From Beroe ovata (lineage: Eukaryota > Ctenophora > Nuda > Beroida > Beroidae), in assembly GCA_946803715.1 (NCBI GenBank), contig CAMPET010000011.1:97662-158721 (forward strand): a stretch of DNA of 61,060 bases, written 5' to 3'. Positions within the stretch are counted from its first letter, which is position 1, and every line of letters starts with the position of its first letter. The notes beneath the pieces are model-generated. The model did no database searches and was not told the DNA's origin. It saw only the letters and a program-made list of their open reading frames with translations. Below, piece by piece: positions 1-11,542 of this stretch. The position numbers were made by a program, and so were the translations under genes.

Positions 1-90
1 AACACAACCACAAGTCCACCTCCTTAAAACACAACCACAAGTCCACCTCCTTACAACACAACCACAAGTCCCCCTCCTTACAACGGTAAC
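1..90. repeat. short tandem repeat at the left edge
   Basis: About three copies of a unit near 27 bp (AACACAACCACAAGTCCACC plus a TCCTTA tail) run into the window edge. A second small repeat, GGTTGGGAGA three times, lies near 250-276. No coding signal was seen. Confidence 0.8.
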
Positions 91-839
91 TTCACCCAAA
101 CACAACCGATGATCTCTCAGTGATACAACGTACCAGATAGGATATGCAGATGACAGTAAACCCTACTGAGTTGACTCTGATGAACTCTGGATTCTGACTT
201 CCCCCCAGAATGAGCACGAAAACCTCGTACATTCCTGGGTGTGATTGGGAGAGGTTGGGAGAGGTTGGGAGAGGTTTGCCATCTACCATTGCCATCATGA
301 GAAAATGTCAAGGAAAATTAGGGATTAAATTGAAGAATTTCCTATGAATTCGTCGTAGGAAATTCCTATGAATTCTTCATGGGAAAAGGATGGATCTCTA
401 TGAAGAATTCTTGGTTAAATTTTGAGGATTTAACCAAGAATCGAAAGAATTAAAGAGGGGAAAACGGGAACCGATAACAACTTTCTCACCCCACTCAAGG
501 ATGATCAGTCCACAACTGGGTAGTCCAGTAATGAGGATATTAGTCCATCCTGCCAGAGCTTGGATCGAGAACCCCGCCCAAGTCCGGAGATGAACCTGAA
601 TTGGTGGACAATTGGGGCAGTTTTGAGAGGGGATATTAGCCCAAAACCGAAAATTACCCTCGCTCAAGGATCGTAAATAGGTTTGGTCATAGCGAAGAGA
701 ATACATACGCCATATATAATGTGTGCATTGGTAATGTTTGTACAAATGGTGTATTGGTACACACACTTTACGTGATGCATACTATCGCTTTGTACAATGG
801 CACCTGAACTCAATGTAAACATACTATTGTAGTATTGTA

Positions 840-1023
840 GTTCGCACCTTGTGTGATAGGAAGTACCCAAGAAGCAGTAGCGGCTGTAAGCACTCTGTTA
901 GTAGATAACACCAGTGGAGTGTCTGAAATTATGGAGCGTCTTAATGAAATTACTAAACCACATCACATTGCTGATCATTTTGATCACGAGGTCGATCATC
1001 ATAATAATATACAGTTCGAATAA
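840..1023 (+). CDS. C-terminal exon of an unidentified plus-strand gene
   Basis: An open frame follows an AG acceptor (TTGTAG at about 840 or GATAG at about 858). It encodes roughly 52 residues and ends with TAA near 1021-1023. The peptide contains AVAAVSTLLVDNTSGV and then an acidic, histidine-rich tail (DHFDHEVDHHNN). The composition looks like the end of a soluble protein, not random translation. Upstream exons were not recognised; a second possible exon with an in-frame stop lies near 118-170. I do not recognise the family. It runs opposite to the neighbouring MATE gene, so the two would converge. Confidence 0.4.
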
Positions 1024-1539
1024 TATAACACGATAAATATTTATGACCAAATAACATTATCCGATAATATTTATGTATTGTTTGTACTATGACATTTTCC
1101 AATACTTGTACATGAATTAAGCTGTACACTCTGAAAAGTATGTATTCTCATTATTATATATTCCTAAACACCTGCTGCATCATAATATGCAGGGCACAGC
1201 ACTATGTGGCATATATGACATATGTATGGTTATTGCTCTATGGATTCCAATATGTGGTGTGTTAGTGTGTAAGTGTGCGTTTGTGTGTAAGTGTGCGTTT
1301 GTGTGTGNAGTAAGAAAGAATGCACCAAGTAGAATCGAGTACAGGTGGATAAACTGCATGATATTGTAATGTACCTACATTTGCTTCATAAATGTTATCA
1401 ATGTAATCGAAGGTGAGATCAAGTGATCAGCAAATGCACGAAATTGGATAAGATAGAATACTGTTGACATCCTTGGTGATAAATTATAGTGGTAACACAT
1501 TCTTGACAAAATATTGTATACCTTCAGCTGTGCACTCAC

Positions 1540-2543
1540 CAGGAGAGAAACGTTTAAGGAGAATGTAACAAGGGTAAGGATAGCCAAACCAGCCCCTAGA
1601 GTCACTACAACACTGAGAAATTGAATGATAAATTGGAAATTCTCATCTTGTTATCAGCACTGAACATAACGAATTGGGCTGATTTAATGTTGACTAACCT
1701 GTATACCACTGCACGCTGTCTATTGATGATGAACAAATATTTAGCCATGCAGAGTGACACTGCATTGATCGGAACAATTATAATTGACTGAAATATTGAG
1801 TGAAATACATAGCAGATAATCATTTCATCAACATAACCATCTGGACCATCAAAGATAGCACAAAGAAAACCTTACTTTGACATGACTTACTAAATGCAGG
1901 ACAGAAACAGCTGCCTCTAGTGAGACAGGGTCCTGGTTCATGTACAGAAGAAGTGGCTTGAGAAGGAGCAGTAGAGCGACAAGTGGGGAGGAGAGGAGTA
2001 AACAAACAAGCAGTGTGCGCTGCACAACAAGACCAACCTGTGGAATAACAGCATTAAGTAAAGTTGCTCATTCTTATTATACCAATTATTAGATTTTCTA
2101 CTCATAAACCATGAAACAAACCTCATGCTTTGAGGAACTTTTTGAAAGAGCAGCCACACCTAATACATCAATTGCTGAAGTAACACCAAGGAGTGGAAGA
2201 TGACTCAACAAGTTAACTAGAGATATACCAAGGTAGGTCCCGTCCAGTGCAGTGACCCCAATATGACCAGAAACTATGCCCACAAAAAAACCCCTTGTCT
2301 GGAAACATGGCAATGATTTAAAAGCATTTTAAAAGCTCTTGTGATTCCCCAATTGAGCACTCTTGTCTTGGAATGACAACTCAACAATAGATCTAAAACA
2401 GAAATTTTTGGATAACGACTTTGTTCTATAGATTTGATGCTCACCTGCTGACCAAATAATATGATAGAAAATACCAGTCCAAATCTCAGAACAGACATAC
2501 AACTTAGAATGAAATTCCGCATGCTTTCCCTGCAGCTTGTCAT
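1540..2543 (-). CDS. MATE-family multidrug/toxin extrusion transporter, N-terminal half (partial)
   Basis: Minus-strand exons with compatible phases are 2445-2543 (ATG), 2122-2298, 1891-2037, 1699-1787 and 1540-1612, giving about 195 residues. Exon 2 carries a MATE-like TM2 region (FVGIVSGHIGVTALDG, then LLGVTSAIDVLGVAAL, comparable to the family's SALDTLCGQA). Exon 3 carries VGLVVQRTLLVCLLL and the typical Q-D-P of YMNQDPVSLEAA. Exons 4 and 5 are hydrophobic and fit TM4-TM6. Family members export organic cations and drugs by H+ or Na+ antiport at membranes. The expected C-terminal six helices were not found below 1540, so the gene is truncated, mis-assembled or continues in exons I missed. 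The exon 3 to exon 4 junction may lack part of TM4; a frame reading GYVDEMIICYVFHSIFQ lies just upstream of exon 4. Confidence 0.72.
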
Positions 2544-2730
2544 TCTGTGAAACTATGGTTATGGATATGATTTACCTTGTAAAATACATTCAAACATGAG
2601 CATGAGTATATATACATTTAATACAAATCTTAGCAAGACTTAATCAAAATAATCCATCACGCAACCTTATCTCTCAACTCAATGTTATTTTACACTATTC
2701 GAATAACTTATGATCTAAAAGTCAACTCAC

Positions 2731-3090
2731 TCTCAGAACGTGCAACGTGAGAATCATTATTGTCATTAATCTGCAGAATTGTGATTTCAAAATGACAAAA
2801 TAGTTTCAGATGATTGAACATTGTAGACAGTGATACAAAGTCAATTGAATCAAACACACACACTTTTTCACCACAAATCTACTNTCCAAGGATTGACACA
2901 AGAGATGGAAGAGTCTAATCTGTGAATCATCAGCGGTTACCCTACAGATGTAAGGCCCTCCCCTGTTAACTGCGATGTGAATTTTAGTATCAGCAGGTGG
3001 CAAGAGAGAACTCTCAGAACGTGCAACGTGAGGATTATTATTGTCATTAATCTGCAGAATTGTCATTTCAAAATGACAAAATAGTTTCGT
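2731..3090. repeat. 80-bp direct repeat flanking a single N
   Basis: The segment starting CTCTCAGAACGTGCAACGTG occurs at about 2731-2810 and again at about 3010-3090 with only a few substitutions. A lone N at 2884 lies between the copies. This looks like two overlapping contig or haplotype ends placed side by side. Confidence 0.75.
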
Positions 3091-3149
3091 ATTAAATTCT
3101 GCCCACCCCCGTCCCCCATGCCACTTTGTAATTCTGTTGGATACATTTG

Positions 3150-3420
3150 TCGATCTATGCTATCTGTCCACTCACTGTTTTTCGCGCGCGCAGCAAATTT
3201 CTCAACGCTGCATAAAATTAAAAATATGTGGCAAAGCGATACGAATTGCTTAGAAGTGTTCCCGCGCTGCGTGACCCAAATACTCCGCGCGCGCGCTGCG
3301 GCGCTGCGCGTCTCTCTACGACTTTTCAGTTCACTGAGTAGAATAGGGGCGCGCAACGTGACGCGACGTGTCACGTGTGTCATGTGTGCACACTTAGAAG
3401 GCTTTCAATGCAAGCAAGCA
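3150..3420. repeat. GC-rich dispersed repeat (copy of the 20.1-20.4 kb family)
   Basis: Shares CTGTCCACT..CTGTTTTTCGCGCG, the block GTGTTCCCGCGCTGCGTGAC, and GGGGCGCGCAACGTG with 20102-20450, partly in inverted orientation. Long CG/CGCG runs contrast with the AT-rich surroundings. The open frame through it is a by-product of the composition. Confidence 0.75.
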
Positions 3421-3532
3421 TGAAGCACGGATATCATAATTCATCGTTCATGTCTGCACTGTACCACTGACTATAGTGACTACCGCGCCGCGAAAGGACG
3501 CGAAGTGGCGCGCGCGGAGTCGAACGCGAAGT

Positions 3533-3634
3533 CTTGTCAGATTTTATCTGAGGAACAAACGTCGCGTACATACCGGCGTACACGCGCGAGGAACTGACTT
3601 GCTAGAGCTCAGATAAAATCTGTGATCTGACAAG
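3533..3634. mobile_element. foldback (MITE-like) element
   Basis: Left arm CTTGTCAGATTTTATCTGAG (3533-3552) is matched by an inverted right arm, CTCAGATAAAATCTG followed by GATCTGACAAG (3608-3634). The interior is about 55 bp and there is no ORF. A relative with similar arms sits at 18841-18917, so this is a small family of non-autonomous elements. Confidence 0.65.
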
Positions 3635-4116
3635 AGTACTATTAGTATTATTATTATTAGTAACAGAATCAATTGCCAATATGAAATTGAATATCAATAA
3701 CCACGGTTGCCCCGCCGGCCGCGGCCGCGGCCGCCCGGTACCGTGGGAGCCGCTCAGCCGCATGGTAGTGGTACGGCCGCACCGGATGGCGGCAAAGATA
3801 AAAAATTGAAATGATAGCTAAAAGTATGAAGTATGACTATGAAGTAGAACAACAGTCATGTCAATGGAATCTGTCATCCTGTTCAAAGCTCTCAGTCTCA
3901 GTGACACAGTATTAGCAATATCATAAGCACTGTTCTGTGTTCATCAAATTAATATCATGTTCTATTTGAGTAGTGATGTCAGTTCTTCAATGTAATCTAT
4001 AAGCTGGAATTATTGGAGGACTAAAGATTTAAAAAAAGGGTTAACCTTATAGTTAGTGTTCTACCTTCGTTTGACTGAGACTTCGAGTCTTACTCTTAGT
4101 TAGACGCAGCTCGCAT

Positions 4117-7100
4117 TCAGAATACGCAATCCTCCATTTTTACAGACTGTTTATGCTGTTCTACATCAATCACTGTAGCAGTAGATGATACTTCATCCTC
4201 GGATATTCCCAATGGAATTTCCATAGGAACCTCATCTGAATCGTGCCCACCCATCTCATCATCAGCTTCCTCCAGAGCTTTGGAAGTGTTCGACTTTCCA
4301 TTAGAAATTTTGTCTTCCCGGAACGGTTTAACGAAATGTGTCATCAGAAGGTCGATGGTGTCGTTAAAATTAAGTTGACTGTAGAAGGGAACGCGGTAAA
4401 CAAGCATGCGTTTAAATCGCGTGCGGAGTATGTCAGGAGTGATTGGTGAGTCCTTGGATAGCGACATTTTGTGAGAGATGGTGGTCCAGTCGATATCATC
4501 GACAAAGTGGACAGGTTCTCTGGCCAGGAGTTCCACCTAGGGGGAGGGTATCAAGAGGAGAAATCGAGTGAGGAAAGGATAGTAGTGAGGATCAGGAAGA
4601 ATCATAATGATGAAGGTAAAAGCGCGAAAAATTTAAATACTTGATATCACTTGATATTCCACACTTTCTGGTTAAGTAACTATATAATATTCGATATCAC
4701 TGGAAGTGGAAGGATATTTAATCGGAAAGTTATGGAATTGAAATATTTACTCACCAATCTGACCTGATCCCCAATACTAAGCTTCGGAATATTAGTCCTT
4801 GTTTTTCCATCAAGTGAGTACTTCAGACACTGTCTCGGAGTTCGTGTCCCAACAGCCGCACCTGAGGTGAAACTCTGAGTACACTATGGACACAAAATAA
4901 AATATTCGGTCAATTGGTGGGATAGCAATGAATTTGAATTTATCTAAATTTGGCTTCGCTAGTGCTACTAAATAAATTTGAACGTTCTTAGAAATTCAAA
5001 AATCTCTATTCGATGCTCATTTTTCAAATGATCTGCCAAATGATTTCTGTATCAAATTAGAGAACGCGCGAGACAGGTGACAGGTCCAAGCGGTTACCAT
5101 GGTAACTGGTTAGGATACCAGATTGTACACCTCTCTACGACCATGTGTAACATGATCCAGTGCAATAGCTCGGGGGTGACACATTTATTTATTTTCTTCC
5201 CCTCGTTATAGGTTAAGGTGGTGCTTATTCGATTTGGACGTACAGGTCACGGACTAAATTTAACAACAACCTCCTAAATTAAACTTCAATTTTAATTTAT
5301 CTATTGCAACCTTTTTTGTCCAATCTTAGCTTGTTTGCAGCTATCCGATCCAGTAAGATTGATTTTGCTGTAATCGGTGGAGCGATGGATCCTCGCATTT
5401 CGGCATTTAACAAGCATAACATGCCAAAGCCATTTTTGAAAAAAACACTTTTGATTTTCCTTTTATCAATACGATCAATAACATATTATAGATAACCCGA
5501 TATATGGCTGCATAACTTGAGACGTCATATTATGTGCGCAGACGCTGCTTGCCGAAAACAAGAAAATTCTATCACATCTGGCCAACAGACAATGAAACAC
5601 ACACACGCACACACACGTACAGACACACACACGCACACACGCACACATAATTCTATCACACTTTTAAAACACGCAAACATGTGATAGAGGCCCGAGTCAT
5701 CTTCAATCTCAATACAAGAGTGTTTCGTGAAGCGGCTCGCAAGCAACGTCACCGGATAAACGCATACAAATACGTGTGCTCTCCTTTTCTCTTTCTTCAT
5801 TTGAAAATATATCGAAATCTCTTTATCAAGTCTCTCTTTCTCACTCTGCCATTCTTAACTCAGCTCGCGCGATTAATGCTCGCATTTGTCTGAGAATTAT
5901 TTGTCTAGAGAACATCTTTCTCTCTCGATCTCATTGTAATTCATGCATATTATCATATCATGCGTGCGTATGTGTGCGTGTGTGAGTGTGTTTGGTCACA
6001 AATTTGCTGTACTCATTTTAGTAGCAGGGGTATGGCAAGATGAATTATCGTAAATACATTCATAATACTTATGTAGTAATATTTAAGTAAGTAAAGCAAG
6101 TAAGTTGGTTGAGTGGTTACATTATCATTATGTTGTGATGCCGTGCCTATTCTGATTACTATGCTGTTATGTTACCCTGGTTTTTAAATAGCTCCAAGAT
6201 GGTCACAATTTTCTCGCCGTTCACTATCGTACCTACATTGGGCGTTTTACTCGAATTTATGATCAGGAATTTGTGTTGTATTTTTCGTCTTCGTTGAGCT
6301 ATGTGGCACAGCCTGTTTTATCAGTTATTCCTAAAACCAGAACGGGAACCTCCAGCTTTATTTCCAAAAATGGTTCATTATCTAAAAAAACCTACCGGAT
6401 ATCGGTAAAATAATTTTCAAACTATTCATCCTAGGATACCCATAAAGAGGGTAATGGACAAACATGAATATGGGTACGAGCGATGAACACCGCGATTGTT
6501 ATTCTCTGCTTCGTGACGTCACTACATGGTCACGACAACGATACTCAGCACAAGAGAAGGTGAGGGGACATATTTTGTCGTAGCGTAATCCGTCATCATT
6601 CTAAGTTGAAAATCATGCAAGTGTTACTGCCCCTCCGTCGTTTTATCCATTATACGACCGTGGACGATACATCTCAAAATTAAAACACCCCTACAACGAT
6701 CAAAAGAGCCATATAACTTATAAAAATTATCGATCACTCTATAATGCGAATTCTATCCACAAACTCAATTGAAATGCGCATTTTGAACACCAATGATAAT
6801 GGTTTCAGCAGACGACAATCTAACTCCGTGTGCACTGGTGTTAACAGTTTCGGACAACAGATCACTGCCCGCTGTTACCACCCCGATTACGACTGCTCCT
6901 GTGTAAACAGGCCCACCGAGTACCCCTCCTGTCAGTGCGAGCTCAAGGACAACAGTGACACCGGAAGTGATACTGGCGACGCCGGCGTGACGTGGAAGCC
7001 GCTCTATGTAGTCAGTATAGGGGGTGGCGTGTTGCTGATAGTGCTGCTGACTAGCGTGGCGTGTTGCTGCCTGTGCAGACAGTGGTATTCACGGCGGGCA

Positions 7101-10100
7101 CCCACTGAGCATGATAAGCCCCCGGAATACTGTGACTCACCGCCCCCACCCTACGTACACTCGTCATTTTACAACAATCAACCCCGTCCCCGGACTGTAC
7201 AGCGTGGCGTGGGCCGAATCGTAGCCGGCCCCTCTGCGCCCAACCCCTCCACGCCCAACTCCCCGATAGAAATGATAAGATCGAGCACAGCGCCAGACCC
7301 GGCGAGGGCTCGGCGACTGAGAGGCGCCGGGACGTCATCCGGCGTGTTTTCCGATAGCGGAGTTTTGCCGGGTTCAGTGTATCGAGACAGTAGCATCTCG
7401 GATAGTAGTGACGTCATCGTATTGCCGCGTTACAGGAACTATCATGACGATATTCATGTTGTGGATGTGGATTCGTGAGCTGCGCGCCCCATGATACACG
7501 GGTTGCTCCACAGCACACGGATTCCAAATTGCCTTTGACCCAGCTGTAGTCCCTCACGAGTTTTGTTAAAAAATGGATCCCAAATATGGCCATTACCGTT
7601 GTGGAACAAGGCACTGTTTTGTTGATTCGTTCAGTTTGACATAATTGTTCTTAGTTTTGAATTGTTAATTTTATATTTATAGCAATTGTATCATAAGACT
7701 GTAGGATAACAGTTGAATTTCAGATTTTCAATCAAAACCATTTTCGTAATAACGCTCGTCTCATTCATTCCATAACGACGAATTGCACTCCATTCAACGG
7801 TCAATTTCTCGAAATAACGTCATTCAAGGTTGCCAATCTACTTTAATCAGACTCTAATCTTGCAGTAAGATTCTCCCATTCCAGCATCAGAAGTTCTACA
7901 ATAAACGTGACGTATCACGTTCCAAGAAAGTTTATTGACGCAACGCAATCATTGCACGGTTTTCCCTAAAAAAACGCGCGTGCGCGTCTTATTTTCCCAC
8001 GCTCTGCGCGCGGTATAATCACAGGAATTGCATCGCGCGTTACTCAAAATCATATAGAAAATGTGCCCACATCTCGCAAAATTTGTCCTCAAATGCAATT
8101 TTGTGATAACATTGTGATCAATCATACCGAATGAAAAATAACATACCAATCAGTTTCCAATTGTCACCATGCTTCTTTCTAGCCAACTCTAGTGCTGCCT
8201 TCTCCTTCTTTGTCCACTTTCTTCTTTTCTTTGTGCTAACTTTTGTTCCCACTTTAGTTACTCTATCTCTAACTGACGCAGCTGACCTACCCAACTTCTT
8301 GCCTGTAATTTGATAGTAAGTTCAGTTAATTCATTCGAAGTATTGAATTGTCATCGTTGTGTCGAATAGTTTTGCCCTATATCAGTTTTGTCATTGTGAC
8401 GGGGTATACGGTGTGAAATGTTATGTCAATTATATGTCACATGTCACTTAGCCACTTTGCGTCCACTTAGCCACTAACCCAAATCTCTCCATTTAGTGGG
8501 GTCATCATCGTTCATTTTGGAGTGGAGTTTCTTCAGGGCTTGACACTCAGCAGCCGTGTACGTTCCCATGTTATTCTGTGCATCGAACACCCGCTTACAC
8601 TGCAATAATAATGGTGTATTTTACACAATATGGTGTCAACAATTGAACGAATGGTGTCATTGATTATTGATCTGTGATTTGTGACGATATACTTTGGCTG
8701 TATTTCTAGAAGCGGCAAAATATTGAGTCGGTAATTCATCCATATTATCGGTTCTGAATAGCTCAAAACGAGCTTGATTCCCTCTTTTGAGCGACGCCTC
8801 CCTCACTATACAACCTCACTACAACCTCACTCACTACAACCTCACTACAACCTCACAACAACCTCACTACAACCTCACTACAACCTCACCACAACNCACA
8901 TTTGACACAAGTCACGAAAAACATCAACTCATCATATAAAAAATGTGCCCACATCTCGCAAAATTTGTTCTCAAACCCTTTTCCGAAATGCAATCTTGTG
9001 ATAACATCAATCATCATACCGAATGAAAAACAACATACCAATCAGTTTCCAATTGTCACCATGCTTCTTTCTTGCCAACTCTAGTGCCGCCTTCTCCTTC
9101 TTAGTCCACTTTCTTCTTTTCTTTGTGCTAACTTTTGTCCCCACTTTAGTTACTCTATCTCTAACTGACGCAGCTGACCTACCCAACTTCTTCCCTGTAA
9201 TTTGATAGTAAGTTCAGTTAATTCATTCGAAATATTGAAGTGTCATCATTGTGTCGAATAGTTTTGCCCTATATCAGTTTTGTCATTGTGACGGGGTATA
9301 CGGTGTGAAATGTTATGTCAATTATATGTCACATGTCACTTAGCGTTCACTTCGCCACTAACCCAAATCTCTCCATTTAGTGGGGTCATCATCGTTCATT
9401 TTGGAGTGGAGTTTCTTCAGGGCTTGACACTCAGCAGCCGTGTACGTTCCCATGTTATTCTGCGCATCGAACACCCGCTTACACTGCAATGATAATGGTG
9501 CATTTTACACAAAATGGTGTCAACAATCGAACCAATGGTGTCATTGATTATTATACCCAAAAAAATGACCTGTGATTTGTATATTGTGACGATATACTTT
9601 GACTGTATTCTATTTATCGAAAAGAAGCGGCAAAATATTGGGACGGTAATTCATCCATATTATCGGATCTGAATAGCTCAAAACGAGCTTGATTCCCTCT
9701 CTCTTGAGCGACCCCTCCCTCACTATACAACCTCACTACAACCTCCCTCACTACAACCTGACTACAACCTCACTACAACCTCACTACTACCAGAAACCGG
9801 TGACCACAAAAGAAGAAGACCTCACTACTACAACCCCATACCCCAGAGTAACCCTGATTACAAACCTTCTTGGAAATGCTCTCGGTAGGACGGCAGATGT
9901 TTTTGCCGCAGTGCTCGAAAAACTTTCTCCTTTCCTTTCTCGGTAACGCCATAGCTTCATCCAGCGTTAGACACATTTGCTCAAGAAATTCCTGTGATAT
10001 TTAATTCGAATCAGTTAATAATTTAAGATTTCTGAGAAGTAACTACCGTATTGATAAATCTTTTCAAATAATTGGAGAGTGTAGATCGTCATATTTATGA

Positions 10101-10223
10101 AAGTTTTACCCTCGCATTTTCTTTCAAGGTCACTTCTTCCGACTTGAGCCACTTTCCTTTCCGCAGGATCCCGCTTTCTTCACTGTGCTTAGTGCCCGAT
10201 TTCGCGGCGGGAAGCTGTGACAT
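4117..10223 (-). CDS. DMTF1-like Myb/SANT transcription factor (cyclin-D-binding Myb-like)
   Basis: Exons: 10110-10223 (ATG at 10221-10223), 9866-9991, then 9363-9483 and 9039-9194 (copy B) or 8479-8599 and 8147-8302 (copy A), 4755-4861 and 4117-4536 with the stop. Using one exon pair, all phases agree and give about 347 residues. Motifs follow DMTF1/TTF1 order: ILRKGKWLKSEE, then a helical RKERRKFFEHCGKNICRP region, then Myb repeats containing GTYTAAECQALKKLH..KWRDLGKKLGRSAASVRDR, then KRRKWTKKEKAALELARKK..NWKLIGAAVGTRTPRQCLK, then VDDIDWTTISHKM and an acidic C-terminus. Such proteins are nuclear DNA-binding regulators. TTF1 (Pol I termination) is the alternative, but the GRSAASVRDR and GTRTPRQC signatures fit DMTF1 better. 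An acceptor-like CACTAG lies just before the ATG, so an upstream exon is possible. The protein is shorter than vertebrate DMTF1. The 3.3-kb intron 4862-8146 contains another gene on the opposite strand. Confidence 0.85.
5093..5106. promoter_or_regulatory. perfect palindromic X-box (RFX-type) motif
   Basis: GTTACCATGGTAAC is a full match to the RFX X-box consensus GTHNCCATRGNAAC and is perfectly palindromic. It lies in the large DMTF1 intron, about 1.4 kb upstream of the nested membrane-protein gene. Function is inferred from the motif only. Confidence 0.45.
5590..5650. repeat. CA microsatellite
   Basis: Interrupted CACACA/CGCACA tract inside the large DMTF1 intron. ORFs through it on either strand are composition artefacts. 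Confidence 0.9.
6483..7478 (+). CDS. type I single-pass membrane protein with PPxY motifs (WBP1/VOPP1/Shisa-like)
   Basis: Two exons, 6483-6559 and 6809-7478; donor AAG|GTGAGG and acceptor TTTCAG|C match in phase, giving 248 residues. Exon 1 encodes a signal peptide (MNTAIVILCFVTSLHG). A basic KRSRR stretch at the junction could be a furin-type site. The short ectodomain has six cysteines (C..C..C.C..C.C). A transmembrane helix (SIGGGVLLIVLLTSVACCCL) is followed by a CCCLCR palmitoylation-like cluster. The cytoplasmic tail has PPEY and PPPPY, which bind WW domains such as those of NEDD4-type ubiquitin ligases, then serine/proline-rich sequence. The layout and the YCDSPPPPY motif resemble VOPP1/WBP1 and Shisa proteins, where the family role is adaptor or trafficking; orthology is not established. 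A reading frame extending upstream of 6809 is intronic. The gene lies inside the DMTF1 intron on the opposite strand. Confidence 0.75.
8050..9790. repeat. tandem duplication (about 0.85 kb) containing two DMTF1 exons
   Basis: Copy A, about 8050-8895, and copy B, about 8933-9790, share both exons, introns and a terminal CCTCACTACAA microsatellite. Introns differ by substitutions and small indels. The exons differ only at silent sites (about six). A single N at 8896 lies between the copies. Confidence 0.9.
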
Positions 10224-11542
10224 GGCAACCTAGTGTCGGTAAATTTTCATAGTAACTTGTTCAAAACTTTTTGTACGTGATAATAGAGTGATTTAGGTCA
10301 TATAATAATGATTTAAGAGATTCGGGTGATATTTTAAGTGTGTTTCAAAATTACTTTACTTTTCCAACTTCATTGAATTCTATAGATAACTCTTCAGTCA
10401 AGATGTAATTAACCATTTGGCTGAAACCACTCAAGTATCATCACTCGTGTGAATTATAAATTCCATATGAAATCGGTATGTTTCTCTGATAGAATGTCAT
10501 AGACTGCAGTACCAACAACATCCCATCATTTGTAGATTTGAAGATAACTTTTCAGCTATTATTATATAGGACGAATTGACACGATTTGAGAGGTGCGCTG
10601 TTCGGATAGCAATTATTATCACTGAGTGATGCATCTTTATCTATATTTCCCCCTTTAATCATACGAATTCCCGGTTTGAATTTATCTTTTGTAAACCAAT
10701 GTATCTAATTCAATGGTATGATATGAAATAACGTATGTCATGTTTCCATTTCAAAGTTGAAAATAAATAACCAAAATATTATCAAAGATACCAATCCGTC
10801 GTCCGTGCTAAATGAATAAATCATAAATTAAGTCACATTTAATTTCATTTGATTAAGCTCTATAAAAACTTGCCGTAAAAACTAAAAGACTAGGAGTAAA
10901 CAAGAAATCAAATATTCGAAACAATATCAGGAAAGTTTGTCCCCCATCTCTCTCGCACAACAACAATTCACTGGATCATCACTCATCAGTGATGAGTCTG
11001 ATGACTCATCATACATCTCTCAGAACCCAAACTCTCCTCTTGATCTTGACACTTGACAGCACTGCGCTCTGAAACAGATGTGATGTGAGTAAGATATTAT
11101 TATAGTACCTACCTTGATGAACATGAATCATATCGCAGCCATATCATGAATCACCTATTCATCTTGCGTTGATGAAGGTTGCTGGCGTTGTTGCAGGTTG
11201 CTGGCGTTGTTGCAGGTTGCTGGCGTTGTTGCTACCGGACCACTCCCTGATTACTTGTTCGTCCCGGAAACCCGCAAAGCCGCTCCACAAGCCGCAGAGT
11301 GGCTTAACGAGGTTTCGAGACAAACCTAATTCTCGAATAATATGGTTTTGGAACTATAGTACAATTAAACCTTAATACATTTGGAGAGGGGTTATTTTTA
11401 AACCTTAGTAAATATGACAATATTCCGTGACTAAATTTTCCCAAATTTAGCCACGTTTATTGCAGTCTGCTAGCCTCGTAGTGTATTATAATAGACAATA
11501 GACAATCCTTATGATATTAGAATACTTAACATGAGGTACTGC
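10224..11542. other. intergenic, DMTF1 upstream region
   Basis: AT-rich sequence without convincing coding exons. It contains three copies of an 18-19 bp unit, GTTGCTGGCGTTGTTGCAG, at about 11180-11231. The frame through that repeat is probably not a gene. Confidence 0.6.

Noticed and set aside
8131-9205. Two near-identical plus-strand 60-codon frames rich in Phe/Leu/Ser
   Set aside because: They are antisense to the duplicated DMTF1 Myb exon, which has splice and domain support.
11169-11375. Plus-strand 68-codon frame
   Set aside because: Driven by three copies of an 18-19 bp repeat, with no splice or domain support.
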